Made by a program: the position numbers and the translations under genes. Positions 1 to 5,511 of a stretch of DNA of 5,511 bases are shown piece by piece (positions within the stretch are counted from its first letter, which is position 1; every line of letters begins with the position of its first letter). Origin of the DNA: Candidatus Didemnitutus sp. (GTDB lineage Bacteria > Verrucomicrobiota > Verrucomicrobiia > Opitutales > Opitutaceae); NCBI GenBank assembly GCA_030682505.1, contig JAUXOH010000237.1, positions 1 through 5,511 of the forward strand, written 5' to 3'. A model generated the notes under the pieces. That model was not told the DNA's origin and did no database searches. It saw only the letters and a program-made list of their open reading frames with translations.

Positions 1-644
1 TTATCTTTTTGGCAATCAACAGCGGAGATATTTCGATCACGACGCCCGTCATGGGTTCAAAGGTGATCGTCGTCGCACTCTTCAGCAGCCTGCTGCACGT
101 CGGCGATGTGCCGCTCAAGTGGTGGACCGGAGCGGTGCTCAGCGCGGCGGCGGTGGTGCTGCTCAACGCCGGAGAAAAACACGGCGCGCGCCGCAACGTC
201 GGGCGGACCGTGCTGCTCGCGCTGGGCAGTTCAATCTCCTATGGTCTCGGTGACGTCTTGTTGCAGAAATGGGTGCCGGCGTGGGGCAGCGGGAGTTTTT
301 TCCCGCCGATGTTTCTCCTCGTTGGCCTCTACTCTTTCATTTTTGTGCCGTTCTTCAGCGGCCCGTTGCATCACCTGCCGGGCGAGGCATGGCGTTGGAT
401 CGGGCTGGGGGCGCTGCTCTTGGCGCTGAATAATGCGGGCATCGTGCTCACGGTGGGCATCTGGGGCGACGCCACGGCTGTGAACATCGTTTACAGTGTG
501 CGCGGGCTGGCGAGCGTGGTGCTCGTGTGGGCTATCGGGCACTGGTTTGCCAGCACCGAGCAACACCTCGACCGCAAGGTGCTTCGTTTCCGGTTGATGG
601 GCGCGGCGCTCATGGTCGCCGCGATCGTGCTCGTGCTGGTCTAG
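1..644 (+). CDS. DMT superfamily (EamA-type) transporter, 3' part
   Basis: Inner-membrane protein of the drug/metabolite transporter superfamily; the substrate cannot be told from sequence. The gene enters the window already open: codons at 3-8 read Ile-Phe before the TTG at 9, and nothing marks a start, so the N-terminus lies outside and that TTG is most likely an internal Leu. About 213 residues are visible, ending at TAG 642-644. The first visible stretch (SGDISITTPVMGSKVIVVAL, then a short loop and a WWTGAVLSAAAVVLL helix) has the EamA repeat pattern of a helix with a Pro, a short loop and a Gly-led helix closing the first half. A charged linker (GEKHGARRN) leads into a second half with about five more hydrophobic segments, ending in a hydrophobic helix right at the C-terminus. 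Around seven membrane segments are visible of the ten usual in the family. It converges on the glycosyltransferase genes and is not part of their operon. The family call is good; the specific function is unknown. Confidence 0.8.
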   Translation, partial: IFLAINSGDISITTPVMGSKVIVVALFSSLLHVGDVPLKWWTGAVLSAAAVVLLNAGEKHGARRNVGRTVLLALGSSISYGLGDVLLQKWVPAWGSGSFFPPMFLLVGLYSFIFVPFFSGPLHHLPGEAWRWIGLGALLLALNNAGIVLTVGIWGDATAVNIVYSVRGLASVVLVWAIGHWFASTEQHLDRKVLRFRLMGAALMVAAIVLVLV

Positions 645-673
645 TCGGTTGTTCCCCACGGCGACGCGGCTAC

Positions 674-698
674 GGGCTCGATCATCCGATCGGCGCCC
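674..698 (+). terminator. Possible hairpin between convergent genes (weak terminator candidate)
   Basis: In the 102-bp gap between the convergent stops at 644 and 747 there is an imperfect inverted repeat. GGGC (674-677) pairs with GCCC (695-698), and CGATC (679-683) pairs with GATCG (688-692) around the loop ATCC, with a small internal bulge. A second GC-rich pairing is possible just after it (CCCCGC 696-701 with GCGGGG 716-721). Neither is followed by a T-run on either strand, so this is not a classical intrinsic terminator. It may still end transcripts from one or both sides. The rest of the gap shows no gene. Confidence 0.25.
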
Positions 699-746
699 CG
701 CGGGAAAGGCGATGTGCGGGGGTCATAAACGCCCGCGCTCCGCGCT

Positions 747-1517
747 TCAGTGGCGGCCAGCCGCAGTCGGATCCGACGGTGGTCGAACGGCGCGGGGGAG
801 TTGGCGGCGCAAAATCCAACTGAGCGCGAGCAGGTCGAAGAAGGGTCGCCAGAACATCACGCCCAGACCGTAATGGGAACGGCCCGCGCGCCGCGGACGA
901 TGGTCGACGGGAATTTCGCGCACGCGCCAGCCGTTCCACACGGCGAAGGCCGGGAGAAACGAATAGAGCGTCCGCAGGGGCAAAAAGGATCCGAGCACTT
1001 CGCGGCGGAACAGCTTCAGCGAACAACCGGTATCGCGGGCTCCGTCGCGCAGCAAGGAACGGCGCACGGCGTTTGCGACCCGCGACATGGTGCGGCGCAG
1101 CCACGAATCATGGCGGGCGGCGCGATAGCCGATAATCATGTCCGCTGATTCCCTGGCCGCCCACAGTTTCGGAAGTTCGGCCGGCGGATTCTGTCCGTCA
1201 CCGTCCATCATGGCGATCCAAGGGGCGCGGGCGGCGGCGAATCCCGCGAGCAACGCGGCGGCCTGGCCGCCGTTTTTCGGCAACCGCAGGACCCGCAGGA
1301 ATGACCGGCGCAGGGCCGCGTTGTCGAGTTGAGTCCCGGTGTCGTCCCGGCTGCCGTCGTCCACCGCGATCACCTCGGCGGGCACACCGAGCGCGACAAC
1401 GGCAGCTTCAAGTTCAGCCAGCAGGGCGGCGACGTTGGGGCCTTCATTGTGGAACGGAATGACGATGGAGAGCTCCGGCGCGGCCGAACTCACCGATGGG
1501 CGACTAATTGGATCCAT
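747..1517 (-). CDS. Family 2 glycosyltransferase, DPM1/GtrB-like (polyprenyl-phosphate sugar synthase type)
   Basis: Predicted to transfer a sugar from a nucleotide sugar to a polyprenyl phosphate on the cytoplasmic face of the membrane. The 256-residue protein has a GT-A fold signature: SIVIPFHNEG (18-27), DDGS (53-56), the metal-binding DGDGQNPP (105-112; compare DADLQHPP in relatives), a basic stretch then RDTGCSLK (161-168), and HRPRRAGRSHYG (206-217), a hallmark of the DPM/DPG-synthase-like subgroup. Only one hydrophobic stretch follows (about 218-236), so it lacks the two clear C-terminal helices of GtrB/ArnC and is closer to DPM1 in build. The ATG at 1517 is preferred because GAGTGG lies about 8 nt upstream; it overlaps the upstream gene by 28 bases. 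A GTG at 1493 would give the compact GTGA stop/start overlap but has no ribosome-binding site. The longer open frame up to 2615 is an artefact running antiframe through the upstream gene. It is the last gene of the unit and plausibly supplies the lipid-linked sugar for its two GT-C neighbours. The donor sugar is unknown. Confidence 0.85.
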   Translation of the reverse strand: MDPISRPSVSSAAPELSIVIPFHNEGPNVAALLAELEAAVVALGVPAEVIAVDDGSRDDTGTQLDNAALRRSFLRVLRLPKNGGQAAALLAGFAAARAPWIAMMDGDGQNPPAELPKLWAARESADMIIGYRAARHDSWLRRTMSRVANAVRRSLLRDGARDTGCSLKLFRREVLGSFLPLRTLYSFLPAFAVWNGWRVREIPVDHRPRRAGRSHYGLGVMFWRPFFDLLALSWILRRQLPRAVRPPSDPTAAGRH

Positions 1518-3091
1518 TCGTTCCACTCGGCCTCTGTGATGCCGTCGCGGGTGCGGGAGGCAAGCTCGGCAGCGGCGAACAAAAGATCCTGTCCCTGCAG
1601 GCTGCGGCAGACGATGCGTCCATCGGCCGTAACGTGCAGGACCACGAGAGCCGGGGCTTGGGCAATGGCCGCCGGAGCGCGTTCCGCGACGACCCCCGCC
1701 CAGTGATCCGATTGGTAATAGTTGCCTCCAGCGGCGAACACGGTGTCGAGCGTCAAGCCGGGTTGCAGGAAAGGTGGCAGTGCAAGATGAGGAGCCGACC
1801 ACGAGAACAGCCAGGCGCCCCGCCAGTGAGTTGGGGCAGCAAGCACGGCGACAGCACCGGGCGGCTGCGAGGCAACCTCGCGTTGGAAGGCGACGAGCGC
1901 CTCTCGCGAGATCCGGGCGGCGTCCTGCCACGCATTGCTGACGCCGATCTGGGCGGCTCCGAGCCAGCCGCAGAGCAAGAGGGCGACCCCCACCTGCAGG
2001 CGCCGCGAAGGGAGCAGGCTCACCAACAGTCCCGCACTGATGGCCAGCCCCGTGGTGCCGAAATGCAGGTGGCGCGGGGAAAAATAGTGCACCAACACCA
2101 ACGGCAAGATGGTAGCCGCCCACCAGACTCCGCCGAAAAAGAACGCGGCGGCCGCGAGAGGTTGCTGCCTCCAGCGCGCCCAAATGGCGCCAAGTATCGT
2201 GGTGAAGAGGATTGCGCCACAAACCGCTTGAATGACTCCAACCGGAGGCGGAGCCGGGAATTCGCTGCTCTTCCCGAAGGGCAACCAAGGGAAAATCCAG
2301 CCGGCATAACTCGCCTGCCTTTGCCAAGAGCCGGCATCCTGCCAGTTGGAGTTCGGACTGATCGCGGAGGTTCCGAAGGCAAGCTGGCGGCACCACGCAT
2401 AGGCACCGACCACCAGGGCGATCGCCACCCCCAGCGCGAGGCGGCGCGCCCAAGGAGTCTTCGTTTTGCCCGGCAGCAGGAGCCACGAAGCGAACAGCAA
2501 GGCCGGCGCAAGGAGGCAGAGTTCCTTGGAGAAGACTCCACCAGCCAGCGCTAGCGAGGCCAGGACGAGCGTCCAACGTCGGCCCGTGTCCGCATAGCGC
2601 TCGGCAGCGTTCCAAAAAACCAGCGCGGCGCAGGTGGCCAGCAGGTCAACGCGTCCGACGATCCAAGTCACGGGCTCAACCTGCACAGGATGGAGCGGGA
2701 AGAATAACCCGGCGAGCACGGCGGCAATGGTTCGCCCCGACGAGTAGCGCCACGCGAGTTCGACGACCATCCAGGTCGAGACGAGAAAGAGCAGGAGGTT
2801 GACGACCCGATAACCGAGGGCATTCGCTCCCCAGAGGCGCGATTCCACGATGAAGGTCAGCGCCGCCATCGGGCGCAGCTCCTTGAGTTGAAAACCCCAA
2901 ATCCCGCCGGACCACTCCTGCAGGAAAAGCCGCGGCCACTCGCTCAACGACATGGCATGGAACCGGGCGAGATAGACAAAGTCATCGCCGAGAAATCCGC
3001 CGCGCAACGAGGTGATGTAAGCGACGATCGCCACGCCAAGTGCGGCCAGGACCGCACCGCGCGGTGCGGGAGGTGTGATGGGGTTCACCAT
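1490..3091 (-). CDS. Polytopic GT-C type glycosyltransferase, PMT/TMTC-like, without TPR repeats
   Basis: Predicted integral membrane glycosyltransferase that would use a polyprenyl-phosphate sugar. The 533-residue protein has about ten or eleven hydrophobic segments up to residue 380, then a soluble C-terminal part of about 150 residues. After TM1 comes GGFLGDDFVY (31-40), whose Asp pair (36-37) sits where GT-C enzymes carry their catalytic acidic residues. Then come LRP (72-74), HPVQVEPVTWIVGRVDLLA (134-152), FSKE (187-190) and YFSPRHLHF (336-344). This order resembles TMTC-type O-mannosyltransferases and bacterial relatives (HPVH-E-V..GR-DLLA, SKE, ERHLY), but no TPR repeats follow. The ATG at 3091 overlaps the upstream stop as ATGGTGA (7 bases); an alternative GTG at 3088 gives the four-base GTGA overlap. 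A GTG-type start at 3148 would run deep into the upstream gene and is less likely. No Shine-Dalgarno is seen, so translation is probably coupled. The membrane GT-C call is solid; acceptor (protein, lipid or glycan) and sugar are unknown. Confidence 0.75.
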   Translation of the reverse strand: MVNPITPPAPRGAVLAALGVAIVAYITSLRGGFLGDDFVYLARFHAMSLSEWPRLFLQEWSGGIWGFQLKELRPMAALTFIVESRLWGANALGYRVVNLLLFLVSTWMVVELAWRYSSGRTIAAVLAGLFFPLHPVQVEPVTWIVGRVDLLATCAALVFWNAAERYADTGRRWTLVLASLALAGGVFSKELCLLAPALLFASWLLLPGKTKTPWARRLALGVAIALVVGAYAWCRQLAFGTSAISPNSNWQDAGSWQRQASYAGWIFPWLPFGKSSEFPAPPPVGVIQAVCGAILFTTILGAIWARWRQQPLAAAAFFFGGVWWAATILPLVLVHYFSPRHLHFGTTGLAISAGLLVSLLPSRRLQVGVALLLCGWLGAAQIGVSNAWQDAARISREALVAFQREVASQPPGAVAVLAAPTHWRGAWLFSWSAPHLALPPFLQPGLTLDTVFAAGGNYYQSDHWAGVVAERAPAAIAQAPALVVLHVTADGRIVCRSLQGQDLLFAAAELASRTRDGITEAEWNEWIQLVAHR

Positions 3092-4392
3092 AGGGACAGG
3101 GTGCGCGCGATGAAAGGGGCGTGCACGGCGCAAATGACGGCGAACCACCCGGTGAGCAGCTGCAGTGAGCGCCGGTCAAATTCGTGGAAGAAGAGCCAAA
3201 ACACCACCGGGGTGATGAAGTAACGGGGCTCGACCAGGCCATTGGTCGCGAGCAACACGGAGCCAAATAATGCTGTCAGCGCCAGCTCCCGGCGGAACCT
3301 TTGCTCGCGGGCGACTGCCACGAGGCCCGCCGCCATCAGCACAACGAGGATGGAGTAGACCCAGCGCAGCCCGACGATCCGGTCCGCCGCCACGAGCGGC
3401 CAGTTGCGGAGCAGCGTGAAAGACGTATCCGGCCACCACAGCTCCCGGTTCCAGACGTGGGGATTGCGATAGCCCAACGAGAGCGCGATGACGACACCGC
3501 TCACGGCAATCAGGCCGAGTCCACTGGCCGCGGGCCGCGTCCGCGCACTGACAGCGAGACCGCGGAAGAAATCGGGCCCGGCGCGCAGCCACAAAGGCAG
3601 GCCGAGAAAAAAGACCAGCACCGCGCCGAAATAGAGGTTCGCCGGATTGGCCGCGAGCGCGTTGCCGTGCTCCGTGCCCGGCGTGAGCCGGCCCGTAACC
3701 AGGACGACTCCGGCCACCAGGGCAAGGACGAGCAGGATGCCCCATCCGTTCAACCAGACGCCGCGAGCCGTGGCCGCGCATCGCTCCCGCCATGTTCCGT
3801 GCGCCGGCCAGGCGCGGCCGGCCTCGTGGACGAGAAAGAACGTTCCCCAGATCACGCTGGTTTGGCGAACGCTGCAGGCTGCCGCCAGCAGGAGGCCGGC
3901 CAGCCAGGCGCGTCTGCCCAGCTGAGCCCACCATGCGGCGAGCAGCAGGGCGAGGGCGGGCACATCGGTGTAGATCATCGCCGTAAACGGCTGCAGGATC
4001 GGCAACAGCGCGAAGAGCAGAACCGCCGGCCCCGGCGGCCGCTGATGCTGGAGCTGCCAAGCCGCCGCAAAACAGACAAGGCCGAGCAGGGCGAACAGGC
4101 TGGTGACGGCCCGCGCGCTCATCGGGGTGGGCGAGCCAGCCGAGAGCCAGATCACCACATAGTGATAACCCGGCGGATGAGGCAACGAGTCCGGCCAGTC
4201 CCTCCAATCGGCCAGCAGCCGTTCGATCACCCCCCAATGGCCGGGTTCATCGCAGATTCCTCCGCCGGCGAGCGGTGCGTAAACGACAAACCAGAGCAAC
4301 GTGACCGCAAAGGCAGCGACGAGGCACGCCAAGTTGATCGCGCGGGAGGCAAGAAACGGGACGCCGGGATTGGAGAAAGGTTGGCTCACCAC
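3085..4392 (-). CDS. ALG10/DIE2-like GT-C glycosyltransferase (putative alpha-1,2-glucosyltransferase homologue)
   Basis: A 435-residue polytopic membrane protein with about eleven or twelve hydrophobic segments. In eukaryotes, ALG10/DIE2 adds the terminal alpha-1,2-glucose to the dolichol-linked oligosaccharide from Dol-P-glucose. Here the motif order matches that family: ICDEPGHWGV after TM1 (D48, E49; family MDEIFH), WPDSLPHPPGYH (66-77; family WDP.ITT.PGLY), LQPFTAMIYTDVP (133-145; family FFF.LYYTE/D), SVRQTSVIWGTFF (174-186; family RQTNIIW), a polar loop with TEHGNALAANPANLYF (240-255; compare SHEA..H..QL.YF), and NGLVEPRYFITPV (384-396; family LLEFRYFILP). Length is slightly under human ALG10 (473). 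The start is GTG at 4392, or the GTG directly after it at 4389; no in-frame ATG exists near and no Shine-Dalgarno is evident. It is followed by a 7-base overlap with the next GT-C gene. Homology to ALG10 is a recollection of the family, not a search. The sugar and acceptor in a bacterium are inference. A generic GT-39/GT-83-like protein is the alternative. Confidence 0.7.
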   Translation of the reverse strand: MVSQPFSNPGVPFLASRAINLACLVAAFAVTLLWFVVYAPLAGGGICDEPGHWGVIERLLADWRDWPDSLPHPPGYHYVVIWLSAGSPTPMSARAVTSLFALLGLVCFAAAWQLQHQRPPGPAVLLFALLPILQPFTAMIYTDVPALALLLAAWWAQLGRRAWLAGLLLAAACSVRQTSVIWGTFFLVHEAGRAWPAHGTWRERCAATARGVWLNGWGILLVLALVAGVVLVTGRLTPGTEHGNALAANPANLYFGAVLVFFLGLPLWLRAGPDFFRGLAVSARTRPAASGLGLIAVSGVVIALSLGYRNPHVWNRELWWPDTSFTLLRNWPLVAADRIVGLRWVYSILVVLMAAGLVAVAREQRFRRELALTALFGSVLLATNGLVEPRYFITPVVFWLFFHEFDRRSLQLLTGWFAVICAVHAPFIARTLSLW

Positions 4393-4459
4393 AGGACCGA
4401 CGCATCTTGCGGTGGCGCCGGCCGGGTCGTCGAGCCCGGGTTTCTGCTGGGCGAGCGGA
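4393..4459 (-). other. 67-bp spacer between desaturase and glycosyltransferase genes
   Basis: A short GC-rich spacer. It holds a weak inverted repeat, CCGGG (4422-4426) with CCCGG (4435-4439), which has a 5-bp stem and no U-run after it on the minus strand. I see no convincing -35/-10 pair and no ribosome-binding site in front of the GTG at 4392. The spacing permits co-transcription with the desaturase but does not prove it. Confidence 0.4.
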
Positions 4460-5511
4460 CTATTGCTTTGCCGTCGACTCGCGGGTCGACGGCGGCTGCT
4501 CGGTCAGTTCGGTCACGTCCTTGTGGATCGCAGGGCCCTCTTTCTTCAACTGCGCGGCGACCTCGGGCGAATTCACAGTGGCGATCGCGATGGCGGCCGC
4601 CGTAGGGAGCACGCGCCGCAGGGTGTTGATCTCGTCCTGCACCGACGAGAGCGTCATCCGGTGGATCGTGTCCTTGTGCGCCACGACTTCCGCCTCGCGG
4701 TAGATGGACGGCGGCACCGGCTTGAAGCCCCAGATGAATCCGGTCCAGGAGAGAAATTTGAGGCCGTAGTAGGTCGGGTCGATTTCCCACCAATAGAATC
4801 CATTGCGCGTGGCGGATTGGTAGCGGTGGTGGTTGTTGTGCCAGCCTTCGCCGAGGGTGATGATCGCCAGAATGAAACTGTTGCGGGAGTCATCGCTGGT
4901 TTCAAAGCGACGCCGACCCATCAGGTGAGCGAGGGAATTGATGCAGGACGTGCCGTGAAACAGGGCGGTCGTGCTGATGAAGAAGCCCCAGATGAGGAGC
5001 TGCCCGCCGCTGGTGCCGAGGCCGGGGGCGAAGGCCTCGAGGAGCATGCCTAACCCGAGCAGGCTCGCGGCGAAGAGCACGGGAACGACGATGTCGAACC
5101 GGTTCAACCAGACCAGCTCGGGAAACTTGGCGAGGTCCTTGATCTTGGAATAATCGGTTGGGAAGTTGCGGCGGCTGGTGATCCAGCCGATGTGCGACCA
5201 CCAGAACCCGTGCACGTGGGGGGAATGGGCGTCCTCCGGGTCATCCGAGTGCAGGTGATGATGGCGGTGGTGGTAGGCCCACCACAACGCACCCCGTTGC
5301 ACGGCAGTGCCGCCCCAGACCGCGAGCAGGAACTGGCCGAGGCGGGACGTGCTGTAGGTTTTGTGCGAAAAATAGCGGTGATAGATCCCGGTGACCGCAA
5401 ACATGCGAACCACGTAGAGAAAAACGGCGGCGGCCACCGCGAACCAGCTCCAGCCGACCCAAATGACCCCGAGACAGCCAAGGTGAAGGATGGCGAACGG
5501 GATGCAGCGGA
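4460..5511 (-). CDS. Membrane fatty acyl-CoA/acyl-lipid desaturase (delta-9 type), 5' end outside window
   Basis: An integral membrane di-iron enzyme that puts a cis double bond (delta-9 in most relatives) into a fatty acyl chain, using O2 and electrons from an outside donor. The frame is open to the window edge, so the start is missing; 349 residues are visible. The GTG at 5437 is not the start: in-frame upstream codons continue a hydrophobic helix (CIPFAILHLGCLGVIWVGW). Numbered from the valine encoded by that GTG as 1, the histidine boxes are HRYFSH (20-25), HRHHH (57-61, in WAYHHRHHH) followed by SDDPEDAHSPH, and HNNHH (200-204, in GEGWHNNHH). The extra ligand pair N167/H171 (INSLAH) is also present, so the metal site looks complete. 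WWEIDPTYYGLKFLSWTGFIWGFKPVP (216-242) is the usual end of the core. A tail of about 80 residues follows, rich in polar residues and without a cytochrome b5 haem motif (no HPGG). It is the first known gene of the minus-strand run. Family certain; regiospecificity and acyl-CoA versus lipid substrate unknown. Confidence 0.92.
   Translation of the reverse strand, partial: RCIPFAILHLGCLGVIWVGWSWFAVAAAVFLYVVRMFAVTGIYHRYFSHKTYSTSRLGQFLLAVWGGTAVQRGALWWAYHHRHHHLHSDDPEDAHSPHVHGFWWSHIGWITSRRNFPTDYSKIKDLAKFPELVWLNRFDIVVPVLFAASLLGLGMLLEAFAPGLGTSGGQLLIWGFFISTTALFHGTSCINSLAHLMGRRRFETSDDSRNSFILAIITLGEGWHNNHHRYQSATRNGFYWWEIDPTYYGLKFLSWTGFIWGFKPVPPSIYREAEVVAHKDTIHRMTLSSVQDEINTLRRVLPTAAAIAIATVNSPEVAAQLKKEGPAIHKDVTELTEQPPSTRESTAKQ
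4470..4493 (-). repeat. Perfect 9-bp inverted repeat at the 3' end of the desaturase gene
   Basis: On the minus strand, GCCGTCGAC and GTCGACGGC flank the 6-nt loop CCGCGA. The stem is uninterrupted and very GC-rich and lies within the last codons of the desaturase (encoding about PPSTRESTA), ending 7 nt before the TAG (4462-4460). The downstream RNA reads AAAGCAAUAG, with no U-run, so it is not a standard terminator. It could stabilise the 3' end of the desaturase mRNA or lower read-through into the glycosyltransferase genes. Being in GC-rich coding DNA, it may also be chance. Confidence 0.5.

Noticed and set aside
9..11. TTG as the true start of the EamA-type transporter
   Set aside because: The frame is open upstream to the window edge, and the visible part begins in the middle of the first EamA repeat, so the gene is truncated by the window.
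1508..2554. Plus-strand open frame of 348 codons opposite the TMTC-like gene
   Set aside because: Arg/Gly/Gln-rich composition without domains, and antisense to a well-supported gene.
1518..2615. N-terminal extension of the GT2 reading frame
   Set aside because: The added 366 residues are Arg/Cys/Gly-rich and lie in another frame of the upstream membrane glycosyltransferase. The GT2 domain starts cleanly after the ATG at 1517.
3092..3148. 19-codon N-terminal extension of the TMTC-like gene
   Set aside because: It would overlap the ALG10-like gene by 64 bases and adds an Arg/His-rich segment; the ATG at 3091 gives a short coupling overlap.
4422..4439. CCGGG/CCCGG hairpin as an intrinsic terminator after the desaturase
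   Set aside because: It has a 5-bp stem with an 8-nt loop and no U-run on the minus strand; easily expected by chance at this GC content.
3301..4605. Long plus-strand open frame of 434 codons opposite the ALG10-like gene
   Set aside because: Its product is low-complexity, rich in Arg, Gln, Glu and Gly, with no membrane segments or known motif. It is the usual antisense shadow in GC-rich DNA, whereas the minus strand encodes a motif-rich membrane protein.
1..5511. CRISPR arrays, tRNA/rRNA genes, insertion sequences or phage genes
   Set aside because: No regular repeat-spacer pattern, no tRNA-like cloverleaf, no transposase or integrase motif, and almost all of the window is explained by five genes.

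Overview
The window is GC-rich bacterial DNA (well over 60% GC by eye), densely coded, with short gaps and overlapping genes. The gene content and base composition would fit a GC-rich Gram-negative such as an Opitutaceae-type verrucomicrobium. No rRNA or marker gene is present, so that placement is a weak inference.

Layout: (1) the 3' part of a DMT/EamA-type membrane transporter on the + strand (1-644). (2) A convergent gap of about 100 bp with a possible hairpin. (3) A run of four minus-strand genes, read from right to left: a membrane fatty acyl desaturase that runs off the right edge (4460-5511), a polytopic GT-C glycosyltransferase resembling eukaryotic ALG10/DIE2 (3085-4392), a second GT-C-like membrane glycosyltransferase resembling the membrane half of TMTC proteins (1490-3091), and a DPM1/GtrB-like family 2 glycosyltransferase (747-1517). 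The last three genes overlap each other by a few to 28 bases, so they are almost certainly one translationally coupled unit. The desaturase is 67 bp upstream, and its last codons form a perfect 9-bp inverted repeat.

The three glycosyltransferases make a coherent set. The GT2 enzyme would load a sugar from a nucleotide sugar onto a polyprenyl phosphate on the cytoplasmic face. The two GT-C proteins would use that lipid-linked sugar on the other side of the membrane. This resembles the eukaryotic Dol-P-Glc synthase plus ALG10 logic. Sugar identity and acceptor cannot be read from the sequence. The most noteworthy item is the ALG10/DIE2-like protein, whose motif order is kept along nearly its whole length although the DNA is clearly bacterial in organisation.
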